From positions 1-64,000 of the forward strand of contig JAHKAM010000057.1 of NCBI GenBank assembly GCA_018826515.1: DNA of 64,000 nucleotides, given 5' to 3'. Positions 54,955 to 63,946 of the stretch are shown piece by piece. The notes under the pieces were generated by a model. The model was not told the DNA's origin, ran no database searches, and worked only from the letters and a program-made list of their open reading frames with translations. The stretch's first letter is position 1; every line of letters begins with the position of its first letter. The stretch is from Alphaproteobacteria bacterium (GTDB taxonomy: Bacteria > Pseudomonadota > Alphaproteobacteria > Caulobacterales > Caulobacteraceae). The position numbers were made by a program, and so were the translations under genes.

Positions 54955-55650
54955 ATGAACAATCGAGCAGTCGCCGCATGCTTGGCGGTCCTCTGCGCTT
55001 GCGGCGCTCCGACGATGGCGTCCGCGCAGGAAGCCGCGGCGTGGTCGGTCGACGGGCGCGTCGGCGTCGTCTCCGATTACCGTGACCGGGGCTATACGCT
55101 TTCCGCCGGGGACGCCGTCGTCCAGGGCGAAGCGACCCTGTCGCACGCCTCGGGCGGATATGCGGGATTGTGGGCTTCCGGCATCGAAGAGTACGGGATG
55201 GGGCCGGATGGCGACGGCGCAACCATCGAGGTCACCCTCTACGCCGGCTGGGCCGGCTCGACGGCCGGCTTCGATATCGATCTCGGCGTCTGGGCGAATG
55301 TCTATCCGGACGGCGACGACGTGAACTATGTCGAATTCCCCGTTCAGATCGGCCGGACCTTCGGCGCCGCGACCTTCAGCAGCGGCGTGGTCTGGGCCCC
55401 CTCACAAACGGGAACCGGCGACGCGGCCAACACCTGGGTGTGGACCCGCGCTGACTATGCGCCGGACTCCTGGCCGGTGAGTCTGCACGCCCGGATCGGC
55501 CACGAGGACGGCGGCTTCGCTCCGGACGGCAAGACTGACTGGCTGGTTGGGCTTCAGGCGCCGCTGGGGCCTTTCACCCTCGGCATCGACTGGGTCGACA
55601 GCGACACCGAGGACAACGCCCTCGTCGCCTCGGTGTTCTGGGGATTCTGA
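54955..55650 (+). CDS. TorF-family putative porin, second copy
   Basis: This 231-residue outer-membrane barrel has a signal peptide (1-25, ending TMASAQ), strand pattern and SDYRDRGYTLS segment typical of the TorF/TIGR02001 family, and a final Phe in FWGF. AAGGGG is 7 bases ahead of the ATG. It is divergent from the CHASE4 kinase and convergent with CsbD. Its ligand is unknown. Confidence 0.78.
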   Translation: MNNRAVAACLAVLCACGAPTMASAQEAAAWSVDGRVGVVSDYRDRGYTLSAGDAVVQGEATLSHASGGYAGLWASGIEEYGMGPDGDGATIEVTLYAGWAGSTAGFDIDLGVWANVYPDGDDVNYVEFPVQIGRTFGAATFSSGVVWAPSQTGTGDAANTWVWTRADYAPDSWPVSLHARIGHEDGGFAPDGKTDWLVGLQAPLGPFTLGIDWVDSDTEDNALVASVFWGF

Positions 55651-55657
55651 GCCGACC

Positions 55658-55963
55658 CTAGCGGCGGCGGCCGAGGCCGCTGAGCAGCACGGCCAGGCCG
55701 GCGACGATGCCGGTGGTCAGCAGCGGCTTGCGGCGGGCGAAGTCGAGACCCTGACGGGCCCGGTCCTGATACTGGGCCGGGGCCTTTTCAACGAGGCCGT
55801 CGAGGCCGTCGATGACGCGGCCATAGGCGTCCAGCGCCTTGCCCTTCACCTCGTTGAGCTTGCCGTCGAGCTGCAGTTTCGAGTCGCCGGACAGGCGGCC
55901 GAGGCCGTTCTGGACATTGCCTTCCAGCTCGGTGGCGGCGCCTTCGATACGTTGGTCGGTCAT
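55658..55963 (-). CDS. CsbD family stress protein
   Basis: This 101-residue protein has an N-terminal CsbD-like domain (about 1-50; EGAATELEGNVQNGLGRLSGD) and a C-terminal helix that may be membrane-inserted (LLTTGIVAGLAVLLSGL). CsbD proteins are stress-induced, function unknown. AAAGGA lies ahead of the ATG at 55963, which fixes the start. No clear general-stress promoter was found upstream. Confidence 0.82.
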   Translation of the reverse strand: MTDQRIEGAATELEGNVQNGLGRLSGDSKLQLDGKLNEVKGKALDAYGRVIDGLDGLVEKAPAQYQDRARQGLDFARRKPLLTTGIVAGLAVLLSGLGRRR

Positions 55964-56158
55964 GGGAAATCCTTTGATGGGGGAGGGCGGAGAGGCCTGC
56001 AACGGAAGCGCATGTCGGGGACGGGGGTTCCTGCGACAAGGGGTCCGGGGCGGTTGTTTCCACGCTGCGGGTCACACCTGACGATAAATACGTCCGGGTA
56101 ATATTGACGCGATCATTTAATCCGGATAAATCCCGCCGCCTGCACCGAGGAGCCTCCC

Positions 56159-56737
56159 ATGTCCGTCCCCGCCGATCGCCCCCTGTTCGCCTTCGCCGGT
56201 CACCGCCTGCTGGCCCGCGGCCCGGCCGCCGAGGTCGTGGCGGCGGTCATGACGGCGACGGATGCGGGGGAGGCGGTCCTGACCTTCGACGCCGCCGACG
56301 GCCGGGTGGTCGATCTGGACCTGCGTGGTGACCTGGCCGCCGTCCTGGCCCGGCTGACCCCGGCGCCCGAGGCGGAGAAGCGGGGACCCGGCCGCCCGAA
56401 GCTGGGCGTCACCGCGCGCGAGGTCACCCTGCTGCCGCGCCACTGGGACTGGCTGGCCGGCCAGCCGGGCGGGGCGTCGGTGGCGCTGCGCAAGCTGGTC
56501 GAGGGCGCGCTGCGCGAGGCCGAGGGTCCGGACCGGGCGCGTCGGGCGAAGGAGGCGACCTACCGGTTCATGACCGCGATCGCCGGCGACCTGCCCGGCT
56601 ATGAAGAGGCGACGCGGATGCTGTTCGCGGGGGACTGGACGGCGTTCGACGCGGCGACGGAGGCCTGGCCGGAAGGGGTGCGGGAGACGGCGCGCGGGAT
56701 GGCGGCGGGGGCCTGGCGGAATGGGGCCTTGGCCTAA
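56159..56737 (+). CDS. DUF2239 family protein
   Basis: This 192-residue cytosolic protein matches DUF2239: [54 protein letters not shown] (seen as [13 protein letters not shown]), then [28 protein letters not shown] resembles an AT-hook, so DNA contact is possible. The function is unknown. AGGAG precedes the ATG. The stop overlaps that of cobS in convergent order. Confidence 0.8.
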   Translation: MSVPADRPLFAFAGHRLLARGPAAEVVAAVMTATDAGEAVLTFDAADGRVVDLDLRGDLAAVLARLTPAPEAEKRGPGRPKLGVTAREVTLLPRHWDWLAGQPGGASVALRKLVEGALREAEGPDRARRAKEATYRFMTAIAGDLPGYEEATRMLFAGDWTAFDAATEAWPEGVRETARGMAAGAWRNGALA

Positions 56738-57738
56738 CCCACCTTCACCCGCGTCGCCGCCTCCGGCAGGTCCTCGCCGAACGCCCGCTGGTAGAATTCC
56801 GCGATCGTCGGGCGCTCCAGTTCGTCGCATTTGTTCAGGAACGTCAGCCGGAAGGCCATCCCGACGTCGCCGCCGAAGATGATCGCGTTCTGGGCCCAGG
56901 TGATCACCGTGCGCGGGCTCATAACCGTGGAGATGTCGCCGTTCATGAAAGCGTTGCGGGTCATGTCGGCGACGCGGACCATGGCGGCGATCTTGCGGCG
57001 GCCCTCGGCGTCCTGCCAGTCGGGGACCTTGGCGGCGACGATCTCGGCCTCGACGTCGTGGTCGAGGTAGTTGAGCGTGGTGACGATGCTCCAGCGGTCC
57101 ATCTGGCCCTGATTGATCTGCTGGGTGCCGTGGTACAGGCCCGAGGTGTCGCCCAGGCCGATGGTGTTGGTGGTGGCGAACAGGCGGAACCATTTGTTCG
57201 GCCGGATGACGCGGTTCTGGTCCAGCAGGGTCAGGCGACCCTGGGCCTCGAGCACGCGCTGGATGACGAACATCACATCGGGACGGCCGGCGTCGTATTC
57301 GTCGAAACACAGGGCGACCGGGCGCTGGATGGCCCAGGGCAGCATGCCCTCGCGGAATTCGGTGACCTGTTTGCCGTCCTTGAGGACGATGGCGTCCTTG
57401 CCGACCAGGTCGATCCGGCTGACATGGGCGTCGAGGTTGACCCGCACCATGGGCCAGTTGAGGCGGGCGGCGACCTGTTCGATATGGGTCGACTTGCCGG
57501 TGCCGTGATAGCCCTGGACCATGACGCGGCGGTCGAAACTGAAGCCGGCGCAGATGGCGACGGTCGTCTGCGGGTCGAAGCGATAGGCGTCGTCGATCTC
57601 GGGCACATGGCTGTCGCGCTCGGTGAAGACCGGCACCACCATGTCGGAGTCTACGCCGAAGATCTCGCGCACCGTCGCCTTGCGGTGCGGTTCGAGCGTC
57701 AGGAGGGGGTCGGGGGAGGCGTCGAGCGGGGAGGTCAT
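56734..57738 (-). CDS. cobS: Cobaltochelatase AAA subunit CobS
   Basis: This 334-residue AAA+ ATPase subunit works with CobT and CobN to insert Co2+ into hydrogenobyrinate diamide. It has Walker A in GYHGTGKST, Walker B in [13 protein letters not shown] and the ATTNT sensor. No cobT or cobN is present in the window. A homologous role in another MoxR-like chelatase cannot be excluded. On the minus strand it follows a small 63-residue gene and a J-domain gene. Confidence 0.9.
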   Translation of the reverse strand: MTSPLDASPDPLLTLEPHRKATVREIFGVDSDMVVPVFTERDSHVPEIDDAYRFDPQTTVAICAGFSFDRRVMVQGYHGTGKSTHIEQVAARLNWPMVRVNLDAHVSRIDLVGKDAIVLKDGKQVTEFREGMLPWAIQRPVALCFDEYDAGRPDVMFVIQRVLEAQGRLTLLDQNRVIRPNKWFRLFATTNTIGLGDTSGLYHGTQQINQGQMDRWSIVTTLNYLDHDVEAEIVAAKVPDWQDAEGRRKIAAMVRVADMTRNAFMNGDISTVMSPRTVITWAQNAIIFGGDVGMAFRLTFLNKCDELERPTIAEFYQRAFGEDLPEAATRVKVG

Positions 57739-57808
57739 GCCGGAGCGATTACCGCACCCTCACCGGGTGGTCGAGACCCATGGCGAGCGTGCGGCGTTGT
57801 TGTCGTGC

Positions 57809-58000
57809 TCAGGCCGTTCCGGTGACGCTGCGGGCCGCGCGACGCGTCGCGCGTTCGCGCTTCACGGCGTCGAACCAGACGCTGAGCCCGGCCGCCACGC
57901 CATCGAGGTTGAAGGCTTGCATATCGCCGTCCCGTTCGCTGGCGAACCAGTTCGAGAGGCGGAGTTTGCGGTTGTTGCGTCGCTGGATATTGCCGAACAT
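57809..58000 (-). CDS. Small Arg-rich protein, unknown function
   Basis: This 63-residue reading frame starts MFGNIQRRNNRKLRLSNW and ends in a basic tail. GGAGG lies about 10 bases ahead of the ATG. It fills the gap between cobS and the J-domain gene on the same strand. No family is recognised. It could be a real small gene or a chance frame. Confidence 0.5.
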   Translation of the reverse strand: MFGNIQRRNNRKLRLSNWFASERDGDMQAFNLDGVAAGLSVWFDAVKRERATRRAARSVTGTA

Positions 58001-58091
58001 GCGGTTAGCGCCTCCAAGCGCTGCTGCAGGCCATAACCGGTTCGGCGAACATTGGTTGCATCGGCGGCGGAATACAGATTTCGCGCGAACG

Positions 58092-58763
58092 TCAGGCCAG
58101 CCCCGCCTTTTTCAGCGTCTTGTAGGCCTTGATGACGTTCTGGAGCTTGGCCTCGGCGCCGCGATCCCCCTTGTTCAGATCGGGATGGAAACGTTTCAGC
58201 ATCTCGTGATAGCGCGCCTTGATCGCCGCCTTCGGGGTGCGGGCGTTCAGATCCAGATCGGCCAGCGCCGCCCGTTCCAGCTTGCCCAGCCGCAGGCCGT
58301 CCTCGCCATCCGGCCCCACCTGTTCCTTCATGCGGCGGCCGAACAGGCCGAAGCTGTCCTGCCAACTGCCCGCGCCCTTGGTGTTGGCCGTGCCCATCTT
58401 GGCGGCGAAGGCGGCGGCCTCGCGCGAATTCTTGCCCGCCTTCATCTCCCAGGTCGGGCGGCCGCCGGTCATCGCCTCGTTCTCCTTGGCCGCGCGGACT
58501 TCGCCGTCGCTCATGCCGGCGTAGAAATTCCAGCCCTTGTTGTACTCGCCCGCATGGCCCTGGCAGAAATCATAGAAGTCGTTCAGCCGCTCGCGCGACT
58601 TGGGCGCGCGCGCCGTCGCCGGCTTGCTGCAGTCCGGCCACTGGCAGCGTTTCTCGCCGGGCTTGAGGTGCAGGACGTCGGCCTCCGCCGCCTCCTCTTC
58701 GGGGCGCGGCGGCTTGATCCGCATATCCTTGAATCGCGGCTTGTATTCGAACTCGGCTGACAT
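58092..58763 (-). CDS. J-domain protein with N-terminal Cys motif
   Basis: This 223-residue cochaperone has a J domain at its C-terminus (about 170-223; KARYHEMLKRFHPDLN with HPD) rather than at the N-terminus, and an N-terminal region with C-x4-C and C-x2-H (CQWPDC, FCQGHAG) that may bind metal. It should stimulate a DnaK partner. It is divergent from bolA with 45 bp between. The gene order bolA-J-cobS resembles that in related genomes. Confidence 0.85.
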   Translation of the reverse strand: MSAEFEYKPRFKDMRIKPPRPEEEAAEADVLHLKPGEKRCQWPDCSKPATARAPKSRERLNDFYDFCQGHAGEYNKGWNFYAGMSDGEVRAAKENEAMTGGRPTWEMKAGKNSREAAAFAAKMGTANTKGAGSWQDSFGLFGRRMKEQVGPDGEDGLRLGKLERAALADLDLNARTPKAAIKARYHEMLKRFHPDLNKGDRGAEAKLQNVIKAYKTLKKAGLA

Positions 58764-58808
58764 CGGTGCAAGTGTAGGGTCGAATTGGTCACCAACAAGG
58801 ACACACCC

Positions 58809-59117
58809 ATGCCGGAAGGCCCGATTGCGACGATTATCCGGGAAAAACTGACGGCGGGCCTCCTGCCGGACCGGCTGGAGATCGAGGACGACAGCGCGCG
58901 GCACGCCGGGCACCACCATGAAGGCGGCATGGACGGTCGCCCCGGCGGCGAAAGCCACTTCAATGTCACCGTGGTCTCCTCGGCCTTTGAGGGGCAGGGG
59001 AGGGTGCAGCGACAGCGCACGGTCAACGGCCTGCTGCGCGACGAACTGGCGGGGCCGGTCCACGCCCTGTCGATCCGCGCCCTGACCCCGGCCGAGGCTT
59101 CGACTCACACCACCTGA
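58809..59117 (+). CDS. bolA: BolA family protein
   Basis: This 102-residue BolA-type regulator of iron-sulfur metabolism or transcription has the fold stretch ESHFNVTVVSSAF, VQRQRTVNGLLRDEL and HALSIRALTP. It has a His-rich loop (ARHAGHHHEGG). The ATG at 58809 follows AAGGA; an in-frame start 24 bases upstream is less likely. It might pair with a monothiol glutaredoxin, which is not in the window. Confidence 0.9.
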   Translation: MPEGPIATIIREKLTAGLLPDRLEIEDDSARHAGHHHEGGMDGRPGGESHFNVTVVSSAFEGQGRVQRQRTVNGLLRDELAGPVHALSIRALTPAEASTHTT

Positions 59118-59215
59118 AGTTCAGAGAACGTCATTCGTGACAGAGCCGTCATGTTCACCTCGTCTTAGAATGTTCCCCCTAGCGTCCCGGTCGGGGTAAA
59201 CGAGGGCTGGGCGCA

Positions 59216-61033
59216 ATGGTTGAATCCGACGGCATCGTCAAGTCGACTACTGGCGAGCCCGGAGCCGGCGAGGCCGCCCAGGCCCTGCGCGCGATTCTGC
59301 AGACCCAATACCTTCGCTACCTGATCATCGGCACCTGGGCGCTGGGCCTGATGGCCACCGTCGGCTTCGCCAACGCCGCCGTGTGGTTCATAGGCACGGT
59401 CGCCGCCGGAGCCCTTCGGGGCGCCGTGGAAAAGCGGATCAGCGACCGGGTCGGGTCCGGCTGGGGCCTGGTGTTCCCGGCCGTCGCCACCGCGACCACC
59501 GCCGCCTGGGCGACCGCGCCCCTGATCGCCTGGTATTCCGGCCACCCGTTCGGTCCCGCGCTCGCCGCCACCCTTCTGGTCTGCGGCTATGTGCTGGTGT
59601 TTTCGCAGCTGCGCGCCTCGCCCCGTCAGGCCCTGGTGATCTCCTCTCCCTATGGCGTGGCGGCCACCGTCATCCTGATCGGCATGTGGGGCGGACCGCT
59701 GTTCTGGCCCTTCCTCGCCATCATTCCCCTGGCCGGATCCGGTCTGGTGGTTCTGGTCATGATGACCATGCTGCGGGAGGAACGCATCCGCGCCTTCCAG
59801 GAGCACCAGGCCCATCTGATCGAGGAACTCGAGGCCGCCCGCGACAAGGCCAATGCCGCGAGCGACGCCAAGTCCAACTTCCTCGGCGTCATCTCGCACG
59901 AGCTGCGCACGCCGATGAACGGCGTCCTCGGCGCCGCCCAGCTGCTGGGCGCGACCCGGCTCGAGCAGAACCAGCGCGACTATCTGTCGATCATCCGCAA
60001 TTCGGGCGACAATCTGCTGAGCCTGCTCAACGACATCCTCGACATGACCAAGATCGAGGCCGGCAAGATGACCTTCGAGATCGTCGATGTGTCGATCGAG
60101 GACCTGCACAAGCGGGTGACCGGACCGTTCCAGGCCCAGGCCGAGGCCAAGGGCCTGACCTTCAACGCGCGGTTTGAGGGCGATATTCCGGCCGTGGTGC
60201 GCGGCGATCCGCTGCGCGTCTGCCAGGTGATCCACAACCTGCTCTCCAATGCGGTGAAATTCACCGACAAGGGCGAGGTCTCCTATCTGGTGCGCGGCGA
60301 GCGTCTGGAGAACGGGCGCGTCCGCTTCGACTTCGCCGTCACCGATTCGGGCGCGGGCATCGCCCCCGACGATCTGGCGCGGCTGTTCCAGCCCTTCACC
60401 CAGGTCGACGCCTCCTCCACCCGGCGCTTCGGCGGCACGGGGCTGGGTCTGACCATTTCGCGGCGCATGGCCAACATCATGAACGGCGACATCAGCGTGG
60501 TGTCGGCGCTGGGCGAAGGCTCGACCTTCACCTTCACGGTCGAGGCCGATGTGGTTGAGTGGACGCGACAGGCGGCCGCTGAAGCGATCCACGCCCAGGT
60601 CGAGGACGGAAGGGCGCTGAGCGTCCTGGTGGTTGAGGACCATCCGGTCAACCGGATGATCCTGGAGGCCTGGATGGGCTCGGCGGGCCATGCCTCGGCC
60701 ACCGCCGAGAACGGGCAGATCGCTATCGAGGCCGCGGCTGAGCGGCGCTTCGACCTGATCATCATGGACGTGAACATGCCGGTGATGGACGGTCTGACCG
60801 CCACCCGGGCGATCCGGGCCGGCGAGGGGCCGAACCACGACACGCCCATTGTCGTCCTGTCCGCCTCGGCCCGCCGGGAAGACCACGCCGCCGGACTGGA
60901 AGCCGGCGCTGACGCCTATCTGAACAAGCCGATCGACTTCGCGGCCCTGGCCAAGGTGATGAACCGCGTCGGCGGCGGGCGCACGGCGGTCCGGGCGCTG
61001 GTCGATGCCGGCGAGACCGCCGCCGCCGCCTGA
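59216..61033 (+). CDS. Membrane hybrid histidine kinase with receiver domain
   Basis: This 605-residue kinase has an N-terminal membrane part (about six helices in 33-185) and a coiled coil, then HisKA with His228 in SHELRTPMNG, HATPase (Asn345 in NLLSNAVKF; GGTGLGL), and a C-terminal receiver (about 465-585) with Asp518 in IIMDVNMPVMDG and Lys in LNKPID. It is a hybrid kinase that phosphorylates its own receiver, so a phosphotransferase or other output must act downstream. No partner is adjacent. The signal is unknown. Confidence 0.92.
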   Translation: MVESDGIVKSTTGEPGAGEAAQALRAILQTQYLRYLIIGTWALGLMATVGFANAAVWFIGTVAAGALRGAVEKRISDRVGSGWGLVFPAVATATTAAWATAPLIAWYSGHPFGPALAATLLVCGYVLVFSQLRASPRQALVISSPYGVAATVILIGMWGGPLFWPFLAIIPLAGSGLVVLVMMTMLREERIRAFQEHQAHLIEELEAARDKANAASDAKSNFLGVISHELRTPMNGVLGAAQLLGATRLEQNQRDYLSIIRNSGDNLLSLLNDILDMTKIEAGKMTFEIVDVSIEDLHKRVTGPFQAQAEAKGLTFNARFEGDIPAVVRGDPLRVCQVIHNLLSNAVKFTDKGEVSYLVRGERLENGRVRFDFAVTDSGAGIAPDDLARLFQPFTQVDASSTRRFGGTGLGLTISRRMANIMNGDISVVSALGEGSTFTFTVEADVVEWTRQAAAEAIHAQVEDGRALSVLVVEDHPVNRMILEAWMGSAGHASATAENGQIAIEAAAERRFDLIIMDVNMPVMDGLTATRAIRAGEGPNHDTPIVVLSASARREDHAAGLEAGADAYLNKPIDFAALAKVMNRVGGGRTAVRALVDAGETAAAA

Positions 61034-61171
61034 AGTCCCGGACGGGTAATAAAGTCCAAAAGGCGACCGGAGCCTGAACCCCGGGTGACGCACGTCGTTC
61101 AGGCCCGGCTCAACCGCCAGGTCCCAGAGTGTGGGCAAGTCGAAATCCTTCGGCCTCTCTGGAGACGTCTC

Positions 61172-61717
61172 ATGAAGAAGTTTCTCACCGCCGCCATCGC
61201 CGCGACGATCGCCGTGAGCTCGATGGGCGTGGCCTCCGCCGCCGAAGCCCAGTCGCGTGGCGGCTACGACCAACGTCAGGATCACCGCGGCGACCGCGCC
61301 GACCGCCGGGATGATCGCCGCGACGACCGTGGCGATCGTCGCGACCGCCGCGAGGATCGTCGTGACGACCGCCGCGACCATCGCAACGACCGCCGCGAAT
61401 TCCGTCAGGACCAGCGCGAGGATCGCCGTGAATACCGTCAGGACCAACGGGCCTATGCGCGCTGGCAGCAGTCGCAGCGCCGCTACAACGCGGGCCGCTA
61501 TTATGCCCCGCGCGGCTATCAGACCCGGTCGTGGTCCTATGGTCAGCGGATGCCGTCCTACTACCGCTCGAACCAGTATGTGGTCAGCAACTACGGCCAG
61601 TACGGCCTGCGCGCCCCGCCCCGTGGATACCACTATGTCCGCAGCGGCAATGATGTGGTCCTCGCCGCCGTCGCGGGCGGCCTGATCACCGCCGTCATCG
61701 CCGGCCTGTTCAACTAA
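61172..61717 (+). CDS. RcnB-like secreted protein with Asp/Arg tract
   Basis: This 181-residue protein has a signal peptide (1-27, ending AAEAQ), an Asp/Arg repeat tract (about 30-95; many RDDRR and RRDRR units) and a C-terminal RcnB-like part (GYHYVRSGNDVVLAAVAGGL). The tract is almost wholly charged and probably disordered. RcnB homologues modulate metal efflux at the periplasm; here the family match is in the C-terminus only. GGAGA is ahead of the ATG. A terminator follows. Confidence 0.75.
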   Translation: MKKFLTAAIAATIAVSSMGVASAAEAQSRGGYDQRQDHRGDRADRRDDRRDDRGDRRDRREDRRDDRRDHRNDRREFRQDQREDRREYRQDQRAYARWQQSQRRYNAGRYYAPRGYQTRSWSYGQRMPSYYRSNQYVVSNYGQYGLRAPPRGYHYVRSGNDVVLAAVAGGLITAVIAGLFN

Positions 61718-61740
61718 AGACAGGCCGACCACCCGAAGAC

Positions 61741-61770
61741 CGCCCCGGAGGGAAACCTCCGGGGCGTTTT
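61741..61770 (+). terminator. Intrinsic terminator after RcnB-like gene
   Basis: An 11-bp perfect stem (61741-61751 with 61756-61766), GAAA loop and TTTT (61767-61770), 23 bases after the RcnB-like stop. Confidence 0.9.
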
Positions 61771-61852
61771 CGCGTCCCGTACGCGGGTCTCACGACCCTG
61801 TTTGCGGCCGCCATGGGGTGCCAAATCGGGGCGGAGGCGCTAGACCCGGGGC

Positions 61853-62830
61853 ATGTCCTCCCTGCTGTCTCCCCTCAACCGGGCCCTCGCCGCCGGCGAA
61901 AAGGCCACGGCCATCGATGCGGCGATGATCGCCAAACTGACCGACATGGCGGGCGACCTCGCCGTCAATCTGGTCATCGCCGCCGTCATTCTCGTCGCCA
62001 CCGTCCTCGCCGCGCGCTGGGTCTCGGGCGTCACGCGGCGGGCCTTGTCGCGGGTCCGCGGCTTCCGTCACGACCAGACGGTGCTCAGCTTCGCGGTTCA
62101 GGTGGTGCGGGTCGTCGTCTACATCATCGGCCTCATCGCCGTGCTGCAGCGGCTGGGAGTCCAGACCACCTCGATCATCGCCGTGCTCGGAGCCGCCTCC
62201 CTGGCGGTCGGGCTGGCGCTGCAGGGCACACTGTCCAATGTCGCCGCCGGCGTGCTGCTGCTGGTGCTCAGGCCCTACAAGGTGGGCGATGTGATCGATA
62301 TCGGCGGGGTCGCCGGCTCGGTGCAGCGACTGGATCTGTTCACCACCCAGATGTCGAACGCCAACAACCACAAGATCGTGGTCCCGAACGCCAAGGTGCT
62401 GGGCGACGTCATCCTGAACCTGTCCGGGCAGAAGACCCGGCGGGTCGAGATCAATTTCACCGTCGGCTATGGCGAGGACCTGAACGCGGCCCGCGCCGTG
62501 CTGGCGGGTGTGGCCGAGGCGCACGAAAAGGTGCTGGCTGACCCGCCGCCGTGGACCGGCGTGACCGGCCTGCTGGACAGCGCGGTGCAGATCACCCTGC
62601 ACGCCTGGGTCGCCTCGGGCGACTGGTGGCAGGCCCAGGCCGACCTGATGCAGGGCGGCAAGGAGGCCATCGATGCGGCCGGGATCGAGATTCCCTTCCC
62701 GCACCAGGTCGCCGTGCCTTACGGCGACGAGGACGTCATGCCGGTCGTGACCGTACGAACCGTCGAGCAGAAGCAGTCGCGCGGCCCGGGCGCTGACGCG
62801 CAAGCGGGCCCCGACGGCGGGGAGGGCTGA
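61853..62830 (+). CDS. MscS-family mechanosensitive channel
   Basis: This 325-residue small-conductance mechanosensitive channel has three transmembrane helices (about 35-60, 75-100, 110-135), the pore helix (VLGAASLAVGLALQGTLSNVAAG), and the MscS beta-domain (RPYKVGDVIDIGGVAGSVQRLDL, VPNAKVLGDVI). It opens under membrane tension to release solutes during osmotic downshock. The ATG starts a hydrophilic N-terminus. The stop lies 3 bp before the threonine aldolase start, so the two may be co-transcribed. Confidence 0.92.
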   Translation: MSSLLSPLNRALAAGEKATAIDAAMIAKLTDMAGDLAVNLVIAAVILVATVLAARWVSGVTRRALSRVRGFRHDQTVLSFAVQVVRVVVYIIGLIAVLQRLGVQTTSIIAVLGAASLAVGLALQGTLSNVAAGVLLLVLRPYKVGDVIDIGGVAGSVQRLDLFTTQMSNANNHKIVVPNAKVLGDVILNLSGQKTRRVEINFTVGYGEDLNAARAVLAGVAEAHEKVLADPPPWTGVTGLLDSAVQITLHAWVASGDWWQAQADLMQGGKEAIDAAGIEIPFPHQVAVPYGDEDVMPVVTVRTVEQKQSRGPGADAQAGPDGGEG

Positions 62831-62833
62831 GCC

Positions 62834-63847
62834 ATGCGCTATGACTTTGGATCCGACAACACCGCCGGCATGGCTCCCGCCGCGCTCGAGGCCCTGATCG
62901 CCGCCAACAGCGGCTACGCCCGCGCCTATGGCGCCGACGACGTCACCGCCCGCGCCGCCGACCTGATCCGCCAGAAGCTGGACGCCGACGCCGAGATCCG
63001 GTTCGTGTTTTCAGGCACGGCCGCCAACGCCATCGCCCTGTCGATGCTGGCCTGGCCGCACGAGGCCGTGCTGGCCCATCACGCCGCCCATGTCTGCACC
63101 GACGAGACCGGGGCCCCCGGCTTTTTCGGCTCGGGCGTCGGCCTGCTCGGCCTGCCGGGTCTGTCGGGCAAGATTGAGCCGCTCGCCCTGCAGGCGCTGC
63201 TGGAGGAGCCCGAGGTCGGCCACCGCCAGCCGCCGGCGGCGCTCAGCCTGACCCAGTCGACCGAATACGGCACGGTCTACACCGAGGAAGAGCTGCGCCA
63301 CCTGATCGAGCCGGTGAAGCTGAAGGGCCACGGCGTGCATATGGACGGCGCGCGGCTGGCCAATGCCGCGGCCGCCGGGTTCGACCTGACGCAGATCGCC
63401 CGGCTGGGCGTCGACGTGCTGGTTTTCGGCGGGGCCAAGGCCGGGGCCAACTGCGCCGAGGCCCTCGTCATGTTCGACCGGTCGCTGGCCCGGCGGGTCG
63501 ACAACCGGCTGAAACAGGCCGGGCAGACGGCGTCCAAGACCCGCTTCCTCGCCGCCCCGATCCTCGGGCTGCTCGAGAGCGGGGAATGGGAGACCGGCGC
63601 GGCTCACGCCAACCAGATGGCCCTGAAGCTCGCCGAGGGCATCGCCACGCGGTCGGCCTTCGTGCTCGCCCATCCGGTCGAGGCCAACGCCGTCTTCGTC
63701 CGCATGCCGCACGAGGCGCACCAGAGGCTGAACGCGGCGGGTTGGGCCTGCTATCGCTTTGACGATGGATCCGTGCGGTTCGTCTGCTCATGGGCGACGA
63801 CGGCGGAGGCCGTAGACGAAGTTTTGCAGGTCATCGCAACGCTTTGA
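62834..63847 (+). CDS. Threonine aldolase family protein
   Basis: This 337-residue PLP enzyme of the threonine aldolase family cleaves L-threonine or L-allo-threonine to glycine and acetaldehyde. The MRYDFGSDNTAGM start, the SQSTEYGTVY and HMDGARLANAAA stretches, and the Schiff-base Lys in FGGAKAGANCAEAL are family features. Stereo-preference is not clear. It follows mscS by 3 bp. Confidence 0.87.
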   Translation: MRYDFGSDNTAGMAPAALEALIAANSGYARAYGADDVTARAADLIRQKLDADAEIRFVFSGTAANAIALSMLAWPHEAVLAHHAAHVCTDETGAPGFFGSGVGLLGLPGLSGKIEPLALQALLEEPEVGHRQPPAALSLTQSTEYGTVYTEEELRHLIEPVKLKGHGVHMDGARLANAAAAGFDLTQIARLGVDVLVFGGAKAGANCAEALVMFDRSLARRVDNRLKQAGQTASKTRFLAAPILGLLESGEWETGAAHANQMALKLAEGIATRSAFVLAHPVEANAVFVRMPHEAHQRLNAAGWACYRFDDGSVRFVCSWATTAEAVDEVLQVIATL

Positions 63848-63852
63848 GCGCG

Positions 63853-63867
63853 CCGTTCATTGAACGG
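63853..63867. promoter_or_regulatory. Palindrome, operator-like
   Basis: CCGTTCATTGAACGG is a 15-bp palindrome with one central base, 5 bases after the aldolase stop and about 80 bases ahead of the next gene. No T-run follows. It could bind a dimeric regulator of the cut-off gene. Confidence 0.35.
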
Positions 63868-63946
63868 TCGCCATGCCTTACCTAAATAGAACAAAGCGTG
63901 ATCATACTCGTCTTGCGGCGAGCAAACCCGGGTCGGAGAAACTGCC

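Noticed and set aside
56000-56027. Possible EcfG (general stress) promoter GGAAC-N-CGTT upstream of csbD
   Set aside because: The elements are present on the minus strand but separated by about 22 bases instead of 16-17, so the match is not acceptable.
59165-61732. 855-codon minus-strand frame opposite the hybrid kinase
   Set aside because: It runs antisense over an unmistakable kinase and the RcnB-like gene, and shows no domain.
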